Assembly: GCA_028279375.1 (NCBI GenBank)
Contig: JANQNW010000006.1
Span: 1 to 53,196, forward strand
Length of the DNA: 53,196 nt
DNA from: Phycisphaerales bacterium
GTDB taxonomy: Bacteria; Planctomycetota; Phycisphaerae; Phycisphaerales; UBA1924
Direction of reading: 5' to 3'
Of this stretch, positions 24,611 to 32,896 are shown one piece after another; positions within the stretch are counted from its first letter, which is position 1; each line of letters starts with the position of its first letter. The notes below the pieces were generated by a model. The model made no database searches, was not told the origin of the DNA, and saw nothing but the letters and a program-made list of their open reading frames with translations. Both the position numbers and the translations under genes were made by a program.

Positions 24611-26113
24611 ATGAACTGCGAGGAACGGAACCAAACCATGCGCGCTGCGCTTGCGCGGCGTCAGAGTGGTGATCTTCTCGGTGCAGCGCAATCGCTCCGT
24701 GCACTTCACGAGGCCGACTCGGAGGATGTCGAGGTCCTGACGCACCTCGGCGCCGTCGAGGCCAAGCTCGGGAAGGCGGACCACGGCCGAGCGCTGATCG
24801 AGAAGGCCATCGGTCTCGAGCCCATGAAGCTCAGCGCTTACTTTGCGCTGGCCCTGTCCTATGAGAGTGAGGGACGATTCCACGCGGCGCTTGACGCTGT
24901 CGATCGCGGACTCCGGCACAACCCATCTGACTCGGAACTGCACGGACTCAAGGCTGAGCTCTGGCGCATGATGGGTGAGGATGATGTCGCTTTTCATTAC
25001 GCCCGGGACGCGCTCGTCCATGGCGTCGAGCATTTCAGACTCGACCACGTCTATGCGCTCTTCAGCGCTCGGAATGGCGAATCGAATGAAGGCCTCCGCC
25101 GCATGCAGGCCAGGCTCGACGAGTCGGACCTCAGGCCCATCCGCCGCACGCAGGCGCTCTTCGCCATCGGTGACCTTCTCTCAAGATCCGGCAAGTATGA
25201 CGAGGCGTTTGCCTGGTACGAGAAGGCGAATGAGAGCGTGGGAGCATCGTTCAGCCCAGATGATCATGCACGGTCCATCGGCCGACTCATTCAGACCTGG
25301 TCTCCGGAGAAGATCAAGAAGCTTCGGGGTCTGGGCGATCCGTCTTCCCTGCCGGTGTTCGTCGTCGGCATGATGCGATCAGGCACGACGCTCGTTGAAC
25401 GGATCATCGCCTCCCATCCCGCGGCGGCGCCGGGCGGCGAACTCGACGAGATGAACGCGCTCGCGCTCAGAATCCAGCCGGATCTGAGTCCGAGCATCGA
25501 CGGCCTGCAGCACACAGGGCCGCTGCACTCCAAGTCATTCATGCATGCCTCGAGCCAGCGTTATCTCGAGCGACTTCGCACCATCGCATGGACTGCGGAG
25601 CGTATCACAGACAAGATGCCGGCCAACTTCATGCACCTGGGGCTCATCTCGGTGCTCTTCCCGAACGCGCGCATCATTCACTGCCGGCGTGATCCGCTCG
25701 ACACCTGCCTCTCCTGTTACTTCAATCACTTCCGTAGTTTCCATCCGTACGCGTATAGTCTCGAGCACCTCGGCGCGTTCTACAGGCAGTACCGGCGCGT
25801 GATGCGCCACTGGGAGGAGACGCTTCCAGTCGAGATCCTTCACGTCGATTACGAAGACCTCGTGATGGATCAGGATGGGCAGAGCCGACGCCTGCTCGAG
25901 CATGTCGGGTTGGACTGGGACGACCGGTGTCTTGAGTTCCATCGCTCACGCCACATCTCGCACACGGCGAGCGTCTCACAGGTGCGCCAACCCATGTACG
26001 CGACCGCAGTTGGCAGACACAAACGCTTCGATGATCGATTGGGGCCGTTGCGCACGGCGCTGGGAGACGAGACCAAGAGCGGTTCGACCTGCGGCTCAGG
26101 ACCCCTTGCCTGA
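24611..26113 (+). CDS. TPR-domain sulfotransferase (first copy)
   Basis: This 500-residue protein joins an N-terminal TPR array (about 1-210; NHGRALIEKAIGLEP-like repeats) to a C-terminal sulfotransferase domain. The PAPS-binding loop is VVGMMRSGTTLVERI near residue 250, and the second signature RIIHCRRDPLDTCLSCYF lies near 350. It would move sulfate from PAPS to a carbohydrate, lipid or protein. No signal peptide is seen. An alternative ATG at 24638 has GGAA eight bases ahead. Its 3' end overlaps the convergent ndh gene by 18 bases. A paralogue is encoded at 30863-32341. Confidence 0.88.
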   Translation: MNCEERNQTMRAALARRQSGDLLGAAQSLRALHEADSEDVEVLTHLGAVEAKLGKADHGRALIEKAIGLEPMKLSAYFALALSYESEGRFHAALDAVDRGLRHNPSDSELHGLKAELWRMMGEDDVAFHYARDALVHGVEHFRLDHVYALFSARNGESNEGLRRMQARLDESDLRPIRRTQALFAIGDLLSRSGKYDEAFAWYEKANESVGASFSPDDHARSIGRLIQTWSPEKIKKLRGLGDPSSLPVFVVGMMRSGTTLVERIIASHPAAAPGGELDEMNALALRIQPDLSPSIDGLQHTGPLHSKSFMHASSQRYLERLRTIAWTAERITDKMPANFMHLGLISVLFPNARIIHCRRDPLDTCLSCYFNHFRSFHPYAYSLEHLGAFYRQYRRVMRHWEETLPVEILHVDYEDLVMDQDGQSRRLLEHVGLDWDDRCLEFHRSRHISHTASVSQVRQPMYATAVGRHKRFDDRLGPLRTALGDETKSGSTCGSGPLA

Positions 26114-27370
26114 TTCGGCCGATCGATTTCCGACGATCAATCTCGCGCCGCGCTCGAACACGACGTACATCCATGCCCACTCGAGCGCGACTAGAACGCG
26201 ATTCCGAAAGCCGATGAGGAAGAAGATGTGCACGCTCGCCCAGAGCAACCAGGCGATCATGCCGCCGAATGTTCTCCCCCAGAGCGAGGCCACGGCGCGA
26301 TTGCGGCCGATCGTCGCGAGCATGCCCTTATCCCAGTAGCGGAAGGGGGGGCTCTTCGCTTCGCCTCCTGAGTGGACATCCCGTTTGATCGCACGGCCAA
26401 CATAGGCGCCCATCTGCAGCGCGCCCGGCGCCATCCCGGGGACCATTCCAAGCTTCTCGTTGGGCACGTGCGCCAGGTCGCCGGCGACAAAGACTCGCGC
26501 ATGACCCGGCACACTGAGGTCCGGTTCGACATGCACGCGACCAGCGCGATCGACCTCAGCCCCAAGCATGGCGCCAAGGGAGGACGCCCTGACGCCAGCG
26601 GCCCAGAAGACGTTCTTCGTGTCGATCCGCTCTTCCCCGACGAGCACACCGTGTTCGTCGATTTCGTCAACACGCTCGCCGAGTCGAACGCGCACGCCGA
26701 TCTCTTCGAGGTGTCGAAGCGCTTTCTCTGATGCTGCCACAGGAAACTCCGGCAGCACGCGGTCCTGCGCTTCGAAGAGCAGGATTCGCGCCGCCGACGT
26801 GTCGATCGAGCGGAAGTCGCGCGTGATCGACTTACGCGTGATCTCCGCCATGGCGCCAGCAAGTTCAACGCCCGTCGGGCCGGCCCCGACGACGAGGAAC
26901 GTCAGGAGGGCCTGACGCTCCGCAGGATCCTCAACGCGCTCCGCGGCCTCAAAGGCCAGCAGGAAGCGCCGGCGCATCTCCAGCGCATCCTCAACCGTCT
27001 TCAGACCCGGCGCCAGAGGCGCCCAGTCATCATGACCGAAGTATGAGTGTGAAACGCCCGTGGCCACGAGCAGGTAGTCGAACTCCTTCCAACTCTCACC
27101 TGCCCGCACGCGATGCCCTTCGAGATCGACCGCCGTCACCTCGGCCAGCAGCACCTCTACGTTCTTCTGTTTCCGGAGCACGCGCCGAATAGGCGCTGCG
27201 ATATTCGCAGGCGAGAGAGCGGCCGTCGCGACCTGATAAAGCAGGGGCTGGAAGAGGTGGTGATTGCGCCGATCGATGAGCGTGATGTCGACGGGCGTGC
27301 GCGCGAGGCTCCGAGCCGCCTGCAGGCCGGCGAATCCGCCGCCGATGATCACGACGCGGGAACGTGGCAC
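26096..27370 (-). CDS. ndh: Type II NADH dehydrogenase (NDH-2)
   Basis: This 424-residue flavoprotein should pass electrons from NADH to quinone without pumping protons. It carries the FAD-binding start VVIIGGGFAGLQAARSL, the second dinucleotide fold VVGAGPTGVELAGAMAE, and the late FAD motif HARVFVAGDLAHV. The C-terminal amphipathic part (IAWLLWASVHIFFLIGF) is typical of membrane-attached NDH-2. The GTG at 27370 was chosen because the longer frame (to 27457) would run over the start of the divergent DinB-like gene. A cytosolic pyridine-nucleotide oxidoreductase of the same fold is possible but less likely. Confidence 0.88.
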   Translation of the reverse strand: MPRSRVVIIGGGFAGLQAARSLARTPVDITLIDRRNHHLFQPLLYQVATAALSPANIAAPIRRVLRKQKNVEVLLAEVTAVDLEGHRVRAGESWKEFDYLLVATGVSHSYFGHDDWAPLAPGLKTVEDALEMRRRFLLAFEAAERVEDPAERQALLTFLVVGAGPTGVELAGAMAEITRKSITRDFRSIDTSAARILLFEAQDRVLPEFPVAASEKALRHLEEIGVRVRLGERVDEIDEHGVLVGEERIDTKNVFWAAGVRASSLGAMLGAEVDRAGRVHVEPDLSVPGHARVFVAGDLAHVPNEKLGMVPGMAPGALQMGAYVGRAIKRDVHSGGEAKSPPFRYWDKGMLATIGRNRAVASLWGRTFGGMIAWLLWASVHIFFLIGFRNRVLVALEWAWMYVVFERGARLIVGNRSAESGKGS

Positions 27371-27427
27371 TCTGAGACTGTACCAGTCCCGCGAGGCTCG
27401 CCACCGGGGTCGATAGACTCGATCGCC

Positions 27428-27922
27428 ATGGATCTGCTCGATCGCCTTCTCGCCCATGACGCCTGGACCACCCGGCGCCTTCTCGAGTTATGTCAAACTC
27501 ACCCGGACGCCCACCTCGACCGGGAGTTCGATCTTGGCCGTCGGACGCTCCGCGACACCTTCGAGCACATCATTCGGAACATGGAGGTCTGGACGGCGCT
27601 GATGGAAGGGCAGGCCATCGATTCGGCGCCCGCCCCGGCCTCGAGGCCGGAAGTGGGGGAGTTGATCCGGCGTCTTGATGAAGCCGCGGCTGCCCTGTCG
27701 GCCCTCTCCCGATCCATCCGCGATCGAGACGCCTGGGACGAGACTTGGCTCGACACGATGGACGACCCACCCCGCGAGAAGACCTACGGCGGCGCCATCG
27801 CCCACTTGCTCACGCACTCAATGCACCATCGCGCGCAGATTCTGTTCATGATGCGACGACTCGGCATCAAGAACGTGCCGGAAGGGGACGTGCTGAGTTG
27901 GGAGCATCGCGAGGGGCGCTAG
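27428..27922 (+). CDS. DinB-family four-helix metalloprotein
   Basis: This 164-residue protein belongs to the DinB/YfiT superfamily, four-helix bundles with a metal bound by three histidines. Candidate ligands are His47 (FEHIIRN), His130 and His134 (THSMHHRAQ), at the usual spacing. Members include thiol-dependent transferases for bacillithiol or mycothiol and many proteins of unknown role; the substrate cannot be told here. The gene is divergent from ndh across 57 bases and overlaps the end of the VOC gene by four bases. Confidence 0.88.
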   Translation: MDLLDRLLAHDAWTTRRLLELCQTHPDAHLDREFDLGRRTLRDTFEHIIRNMEVWTALMEGQAIDSAPAPASRPEVGELIRRLDEAAAALSALSRSIRDRDAWDETWLDTMDDPPREKTYGGAIAHLLTHSMHHRAQILFMMRRLGIKNVPEGDVLSWEHREGR

Positions 27923-28251
27923 ACCTTCGTCCAGATCGCAAGCTCGTTGCCGGACGGATCGAGAAAGTGAAAGCGCTTGCCGCCCGGGAACTCCTGTTCA
28001 TTGAAGAGCTCGCTCCCGGCGTTGCGCACGGCGTCTTTCGCCGCCTCGTATTCATCCGTCACGAGAATCACGATTGTCCCGCCACGCGGCGCCGCATCCT
28101 CCTCGAGTCGGAAGCCGCCCTCGAGTCCGGACTTCGAGAACGAGACGTATTCAGGTCCCCAGTCCTGAAACTCCCATCCGAAGGCGCTGCCGTAGAAGGC
28201 CTTCATGGCATCCATGTTGGTGGAGGGAAATTCGACGTAATCGATGTTCAT
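27919..28251 (-). CDS. VOC-family (glyoxalase/bleomycin-resistance fold) protein
   Basis: This 110-residue protein is a single vicinal-oxygen-chelate unit. The family pattern is clear: a start MNIDYVEFPSTNMDAMKAFYGSAFGWEFQDWG, split here by its strands, then TIVILVTDEYEAA and FHFLDPSGNELAIW. Such proteins form dimers and bind metal or hydrophobic ligands; the substrate is unknown. GGGAGAAGA lies just before the ATG at 28251, so the longer frame starting at 28326 was rejected. Confidence 0.9.
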   Translation of the reverse strand: MNIDYVEFPSTNMDAMKAFYGSAFGWEFQDWGPEYVSFSKSGLEGGFRLEEDAAPRGGTIVILVTDEYEAAKDAVRNAGSELFNEQEFPGGKRFHFLDPSGNELAIWTKV

Positions 28252-28364
28252 CTGAGTCTTCTCCCGGAGGTGCGCTGCGCGTACTGGCGCGCATTGACAG
28301 CATAGTCTCCGAGAGATCGGTGTCACTTGCGTCGTTCTGTGGAAGGAGAACGCTGGTCTTCGGT

Positions 28365-29180
28365 TCAGTCTTCGTCGTCCATCACGAAGGCGACATTCAC
28401 AGGTCGCATACCGCTTGCGTTAATCTCATTGAGCCACCACTGGTAGTCGCCCTGTTCGACCACAACAAGCACGAGTCCGCGCGAAGCACCGAGCACGAGC
28501 GAGCCGAGACGCCGCTCATCGAGAGCAGCCTGATTCAGTTCCTGAAAGTCCTTGAACTCGCCGCTGTTCTGTTCATAGTCAGCTTCAAACTCGCGGATGA
28601 CTGTGCCTCGTTCGCTTGAGAGCCTTCCCGTGACGTAGCTGTTGGCGATGAAGGCGCCATCAAGTCGTTTGAAGGTCAGGCTCATGACGAGGTCGATGCC
28701 TTCACGCTCCAACTCCTTCTTCTCGCCTCCAAGAATGCGTCTGTCCTGGCCCTTGATCTTGAATCCATCGTCGCTAGTCACGGTGTCCTGCCAGGGGATC
28801 GCCGAGATCACGCGTGCTTCGGCAAGAAGCATCGCTTCATGTTCCGAGTTAACAGCAGTGAAGCGCCCGAAGCCAGCCATCGCCTCCTTGGTAGAGCGCA
28901 CTACCAACGAATCGAATGAGTGACGATCGAAGTTCTCAAGACGATCCAGCGCGCCGTCCTCGATCTCCGTCGACTGCACATAGACCGGAAGCAACTCACG
29001 GTCTCTCGCGACATTTACGCCGGACTCTACCTTGATCTCGTCATTGAGATTGAGGACGGAGGCGCTCTCAACGCCACCCCGAAGAACGATGCTCCCATAC
29101 GGCGCAGCTCCGCCACAGCCCGAGAGCGCAGCGATCGCGAAGAGAGTGCATACGGCGACGATAGCCCTAGTTCTGTTCAT
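28365..29180 (-). CDS. Predicted lipoprotein of unknown function
   Basis: This 271-residue protein has a lipoprotein signal ending at Cys22 (ALSGC) and no domain that I recognise. It contains a region with ARDRELLPVYVQSTEIEDG and a C-terminal half rich in short strands and charged loops (IDLVMSLTFKRLDGAF). GGGAGG stands ahead of the ATG. The DNA looks less GC-rich than the surroundings, by eye, so it may be a more recently gained gene. It is divergent from the gene at 29327. Confidence 0.72.
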   Translation of the reverse strand: MNRTRAIVAVCTLFAIAALSGCGGAAPYGSIVLRGGVESASVLNLNDEIKVESGVNVARDRELLPVYVQSTEIEDGALDRLENFDRHSFDSLVVRSTKEAMAGFGRFTAVNSEHEAMLLAEARVISAIPWQDTVTSDDGFKIKGQDRRILGGEKKELEREGIDLVMSLTFKRLDGAFIANSYVTGRLSSERGTVIREFEADYEQNSGEFKDFQELNQAALDERRLGSLVLGASRGLVLVVVEQGDYQWWLNEINASGMRPVNVAFVMDDED

Positions 29181-29326
29181 TCCGAACCAACCTCCCAGAG
29201 AGTTGCGAAGCAATGCGCCCGACAACGGCGCAGCGACGTGCGAAGCTAGCGACTCTGTCGACGGTTTCTATCCCCTGGCAGGGGAGTAAGGCCGCGGCAG
29301 ATGCCTTCAGCTAGACTCGACCTGCG

Positions 29327-30196
29327 ATGCCGTTGCGCGAGTACCCCTCACAACCCCTTCAGGATTGGCTCAGCCAGCGCTGGGTCATGCTCTGCGGCCG
29401 GCAGATTGATCCTGCGGACTTTCCATGGTTGATGGGGCCCTTCGGCGAAGTGGACGTCATCGGCGACGCCCACATCGACCGCCTCGCGCGGGATGAGAAT
29501 CTCCGCGTCGAGCGGAACTCCGAGGGCGTCGGGCTGCTCGATTCGGTGAATGATCTGGCGCAGGACGGCTCACTCGAACAGCGACTCGCGCAGCCGGTCA
29601 CGGACTTCTACGAGCAGACGGCTGACTACGACCTCGAGGTCTGGTCAGAGTGGAACCCGGTCTTCAAGCCGTTCGGCAGCCTGATTCAGCGCATCTACAG
29701 CCGCCGCCTCCAGCAGTTGAATCTGCCGCAGCGACCATTCGATACATCCCGCGGCATCTCGAGCGAGATCGCCAAGCTCTACGACACGAAGTCCGGTTCG
29801 CTGCGCTACACCTTCTGGAATCGACGCCTCAAATCGAGCGGCGCGGCGATCTACTCCGGCAACTACTCCGCGGGCGAACTCCCCGACGGCCGCCGATGCA
29901 TGAAGGTCGTCTTCCCGCTTCCCCGCGGCAACGCCACCGTCGTGATGTCCGTCGAGGCGGAAGAGGATGGCGCCCTCACGCTCGTCTCCGAAGGACGCAG
30001 GTTCGGCGATCCAGGGTTCTACTTCCTGCTACGAGACTCAAGAGGTCGTCACTGGACGCAGTACATCCGCTCCATGCGCGAGCGGATCACGGTATACGTC
30101 GACGACGAGGGCGTATTGCGAGCGAACCACGCGCTGACACTCTGGCGGTTCCCGGTCATGCGGCTGCATTACAAGATGACTCGAAGGTCAAAATGA
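29327..30196 (+). CDS. Conserved-looking protein of unknown function
   Basis: This 289-residue protein resembles no family that I can name. It has no signal peptide or membrane helix and is rich in Arg, Tyr and Trp. A start such as QPLQDWLSQRWVMLCGRQ, a WNPVFKPFGSLIQRIYSRRL helix and a C-terminal RFPVMRLHYKMTRR end are visible. The stop overlaps the next start as ATGA. The coding bias fits the genome, so it is a real gene; the function is not known. Confidence 0.75.
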   Translation: MPLREYPSQPLQDWLSQRWVMLCGRQIDPADFPWLMGPFGEVDVIGDAHIDRLARDENLRVERNSEGVGLLDSVNDLAQDGSLEQRLAQPVTDFYEQTADYDLEVWSEWNPVFKPFGSLIQRIYSRRLQQLNLPQRPFDTSRGISSEIAKLYDTKSGSLRYTFWNRRLKSSGAAIYSGNYSAGELPDGRRCMKVVFPLPRGNATVVMSVEAEEDGALTLVSEGRRFGDPGFYFLLRDSRGRHWTQYIRSMRERITVYVDDEGVLRANHALTLWRFPVMRLHYKMTRRSK

Positions 30197-30702
30197 GGCC
30201 GAGAGGAAGTGACCTGAATTCGCTCGCCACAACACGATTCACCGTCATATCACTCTGCGTAGTCGGACTGCTGGCTCTCGTGATCGCTGGGAATCTGACC
30301 GGATTCTGGAAGCAGCTAGCCTACAACTCGGATCCGATATCGACGCCAGGTCCAGAGTGGGAAACCGTTGCAGAGGTAGTTGAGGTTCTCGGCCAGCCGG
30401 TTTTTGCCGCCAGTTCGATGAACCCGGATTCGCTCGGCCACGGTTATCAGTTTCGAATTGTCGAACGAGCGAACGAGGAGACCGTCTCGGCGGTGCTCCT
30501 CTTTTCTGATGACGACTACGTTCAGGAACTCGCTAGGGAGTATTTCGAGGAGATGCTACCTGCCGGGGACGGCTATCAGTCCGCGTGGATCTCGAGTCCT
30601 TCTGACCTGACAGTTGTCCACGTTGATGCATTCGGACTTGTGGAGAAGGTCGAGATTCTCTCCGGCGTGAAACTGATTCAGCTATACGACTGGATCGAGT
30701 AG
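30193..30702 (+). CDS. Small membrane-anchored protein of unknown function
   Basis: This 169-residue protein has one N-terminal membrane helix (about 17-37, FTVISLCVVGLLALVIAGNL) and a soluble C-terminal domain of about 130 residues with no recognised family. Its start overlaps the previous stop by four bases (ATGA), so the two are co-translated. By eye it is less GC-rich than its neighbours. Confidence 0.7.
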   Translation: MRPRGSDLNSLATTRFTVISLCVVGLLALVIAGNLTGFWKQLAYNSDPISTPGPEWETVAEVVEVLGQPVFAASSMNPDSLGHGYQFRIVERANEETVSAVLLFSDDDYVQELAREYFEEMLPAGDGYQSAWISSPSDLTVVHVDAFGLVEKVEILSGVKLIQLYDWIE

Positions 30703-30862
30703 TTCGAATGCTGAACCGAAGCTCCCCAGAGTTCGACCTGCCTTGCACGCAGGAATCGCTAGCCCTCACCCCTGAGGCCCCAGCAGCCGCCGATCGCCGA
30801 TAATGCATGTTATGTAAAACAGGCCCGGTTACGCCCTCAGGCAATCCAATCCCACCTGGCGC

Positions 30863-32341
30863 CTACGTCGCCAGCGAGCCGAGCAGCGGATGGATCCACT
30901 CCTCGTAGTGCTTCCAGCGGCCCATCGCCTTCGTGTAGATGGGCTCGCGGATCTGCTCGTTGCTGGCCGTGACGGCCACGCGCTTCGACTCGTAGTACTT
31001 CAGGCAGGACGCGTCCCACTCGCAACCGATGTGCTCGGCCAGCTTGCGGCTTGCGCCTTCGAGGTCGCCGACGAGATCCTCGTAGCTGAACTCGAGAATC
31101 ACGTCGTCGCCGAGAACCTGCTGCCAGTGACGCATCAGGCGCTCGAGATCCTTGGCGTATGCCGCCAGGTGCTCGAGGTCGTACGCGTACGGGTGATTGC
31201 CGACGAAGTTCTGGAAGTAGCACGAGACGCATGTGTCGCGCAGATCGCGGCGGCACCAGACGACCTTCGCGTTCGGGAACATCAGGTTCGCAAGGCCGAG
31301 GTGCAGGTAGTTGCGGAGCGTCTTGTTGGAGATCCGTTGCGCCTCGGGATTCAGGCGCTGGATCATGCCGAGATACCTGTCCGCCTGGGCGGTGAGCGCT
31401 TCTGGCGTGAGGCCGTCGAGGCCGGTCGCCAGATCGGGAAGCAGCAGATCGCGCGCCGAGATCTCGAAGCCCGGGATCTCGCCCCCGCCATGCACCCCGG
31501 GCATGCATGAAAGCACCTGCTCCGTGAGCGTCGAGCCCGAGCGCGGCATGCCCACGATAAACACGGGGACGCTCGACTCGTTCGTCGATCGAGGCAGACG
31601 CTCGTGCCTGCCCTTCGTCCACTCGCTGATGATCAGGTCATGCAGATGCTCATTGCGCGCCGGCTGGAAGTCGTAGCGGCGCATCTTGTTCGCCTTGTCG
31701 TATGCGGCGAATGCATCCTCATAGCGCCCCACGTCGTCGAGCACTTTGCCGAGACCGAAGAGCAGCGACGAGCGCAACACCGGCGGCATCGTCTGATCCG
31801 TCAGCCCGCGCATGATCACTTCAACGCAGTCTTCGAACGACTCGAACTGCGGCGCGACCTTCGCGTACACCATCGCGAGCATCGGCTGCGGCTCCGCCGG
31901 ATCGATCAGCGGCTTGAGGAGGTCGTACACCTCCCGGCGCTTGCCCTGGATGAAGTAGAGGTCAGCTTTACATAACTTCGCCTGCATGAGCTCCGGCTCG
32001 AGTTCGATCGCCTTGTCGGCCGCCGCGTGAGCTGCGTCGAGCTTCCCGAGACGAAGCTCCATCGCCGCGAGTTGAATGTGCGGCCCCGCTGACTGCGGCT
32101 TCGCCTCCATCGACTTCGCCAGCAGCGTGCGCGCATTCTCAAAATCCCCCGCGTGCAAGTATGACGACGCGAGTTTCTCGAGGAGATCCACATTGTCCGG
32201 GCGCATCGAGAGCGCCTCGGCGTAGAGCTCCACAGCGCGCTTGAAGTTCCCCTGCCCGTACGCGCGCTGCGCGTCCGCGACGACGAGGTCGTAGTTGGCG
32301 CCCTTCATCCAGTCCGGCACTGCGGTCTTCTCGCTGCTCAT
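30863..32341 (-). CDS. TPR-domain sulfotransferase (second copy)
   Basis: This 492-residue protein has a TPR array (about 15-200; ALSMRPDNVDLLEKLASSYL) followed by a sulfotransferase domain with the PAPS loop VPVFIVGMPRSGSTLTEQV near residue 260 and KVVWCRRDLRDTCVSCYF near 360. The final part has VALRDEWDASCL-like and LKYYESKRVAVTAS segments that match the first copy, showing they are paralogues. GGAG precedes the ATG at 32341. It is the last gene of a typA-proS-purE operon, 36 bases after purE, an odd place for a sulfotransferase. The acceptor is unknown. Confidence 0.88.
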   Translation of the reverse strand: MSSEKTAVPDWMKGANYDLVVADAQRAYGQGNFKRAVELYAEALSMRPDNVDLLEKLASSYLHAGDFENARTLLAKSMEAKPQSAGPHIQLAAMELRLGKLDAAHAAADKAIELEPELMQAKLCKADLYFIQGKRREVYDLLKPLIDPAEPQPMLAMVYAKVAPQFESFEDCVEVIMRGLTDQTMPPVLRSSLLFGLGKVLDDVGRYEDAFAAYDKANKMRRYDFQPARNEHLHDLIISEWTKGRHERLPRSTNESSVPVFIVGMPRSGSTLTEQVLSCMPGVHGGGEIPGFEISARDLLLPDLATGLDGLTPEALTAQADRYLGMIQRLNPEAQRISNKTLRNYLHLGLANLMFPNAKVVWCRRDLRDTCVSCYFQNFVGNHPYAYDLEHLAAYAKDLERLMRHWQQVLGDDVILEFSYEDLVGDLEGASRKLAEHIGCEWDASCLKYYESKRVAVTASNEQIREPIYTKAMGRWKHYEEWIHPLLGSLAT

Positions 32342-32377
32342 GCTGCTCCAGCGGAGGCCAAGCCCCCTGCTCGGTCC

Positions 32378-32869
32378 TTACTTGCGGGGATCCTGATTGG
32401 CGACGCCCTTCTCGGTCTGATCGCGTCGGTGCTGGTGATACGCCTTGCGCGCCGCCGGAACGGCGTTGCCCACGATCGTGGTCGCGAAGAGCGCCGCGTT
32501 GATGGCGCCCGCTTTGCCGACGGCGAACGTCGCGACCGGCACGCCCGCCGGCATCTGCACCATCGAGAGCAGCGAATCGAGGCCGTCGAGCTTGGATTCC
32601 ATCGGGCACGCAAGCACAGGCAGCGCCGTCTTGGCCGCCGCGACGCCGGCCAGATGCGCCGCGCCCCCTGCCGCCGCGATCAAAACCTGCACGCCGCGCT
32701 CTTCGAGTGAGCTCGCGTATTCGTCCAGCAGATCCGGCGTGCGATGCGCCGAGATCACGCGGACCTCATGCGGCACGCCCATTTCATCGAGCTTCTTGGA
32801 AGCATGCTCCATGACGGGCCAGTCGGACTTGGAACCCATGATCACACTGACAAGCGGTGAGTCGGACAT
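32378..32869 (-). CDS. purE: N5-carboxyaminoimidazole ribonucleotide mutase PurE
   Basis: This 163-residue enzyme moves the carboxylate of N5-CAIR to give CAIR in purine synthesis. All class I motifs are present: [21 protein letters not shown] with the active-site His, and [15 protein letters not shown]. Length is normal. A GGAGAG site precedes the ATG. The gene is 27 bases after proS and 36 bases before the sulfotransferase gene; no purK was found in the window. Confidence 0.97.
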   Translation of the reverse strand: MSDSPLVSVIMGSKSDWPVMEHASKKLDEMGVPHEVRVISAHRTPDLLDEYASSLEERGVQVLIAAAGGAAHLAGVAAAKTALPVLACPMESKLDGLDSLLSMVQMPAGVPVATFAVGKAGAINAALFATTIVGNAVPAARKAYHQHRRDQTEKGVANQDPRK

Positions 32870-32896
32870 CGCGTGTTATCTCTCCGTGTTGGATGC

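Noticed and set aside
30703..30862. A tRNA gene at the anticodon-arm-like sequence
   Set aside because: No acceptor, D or T arm can be paired around it.
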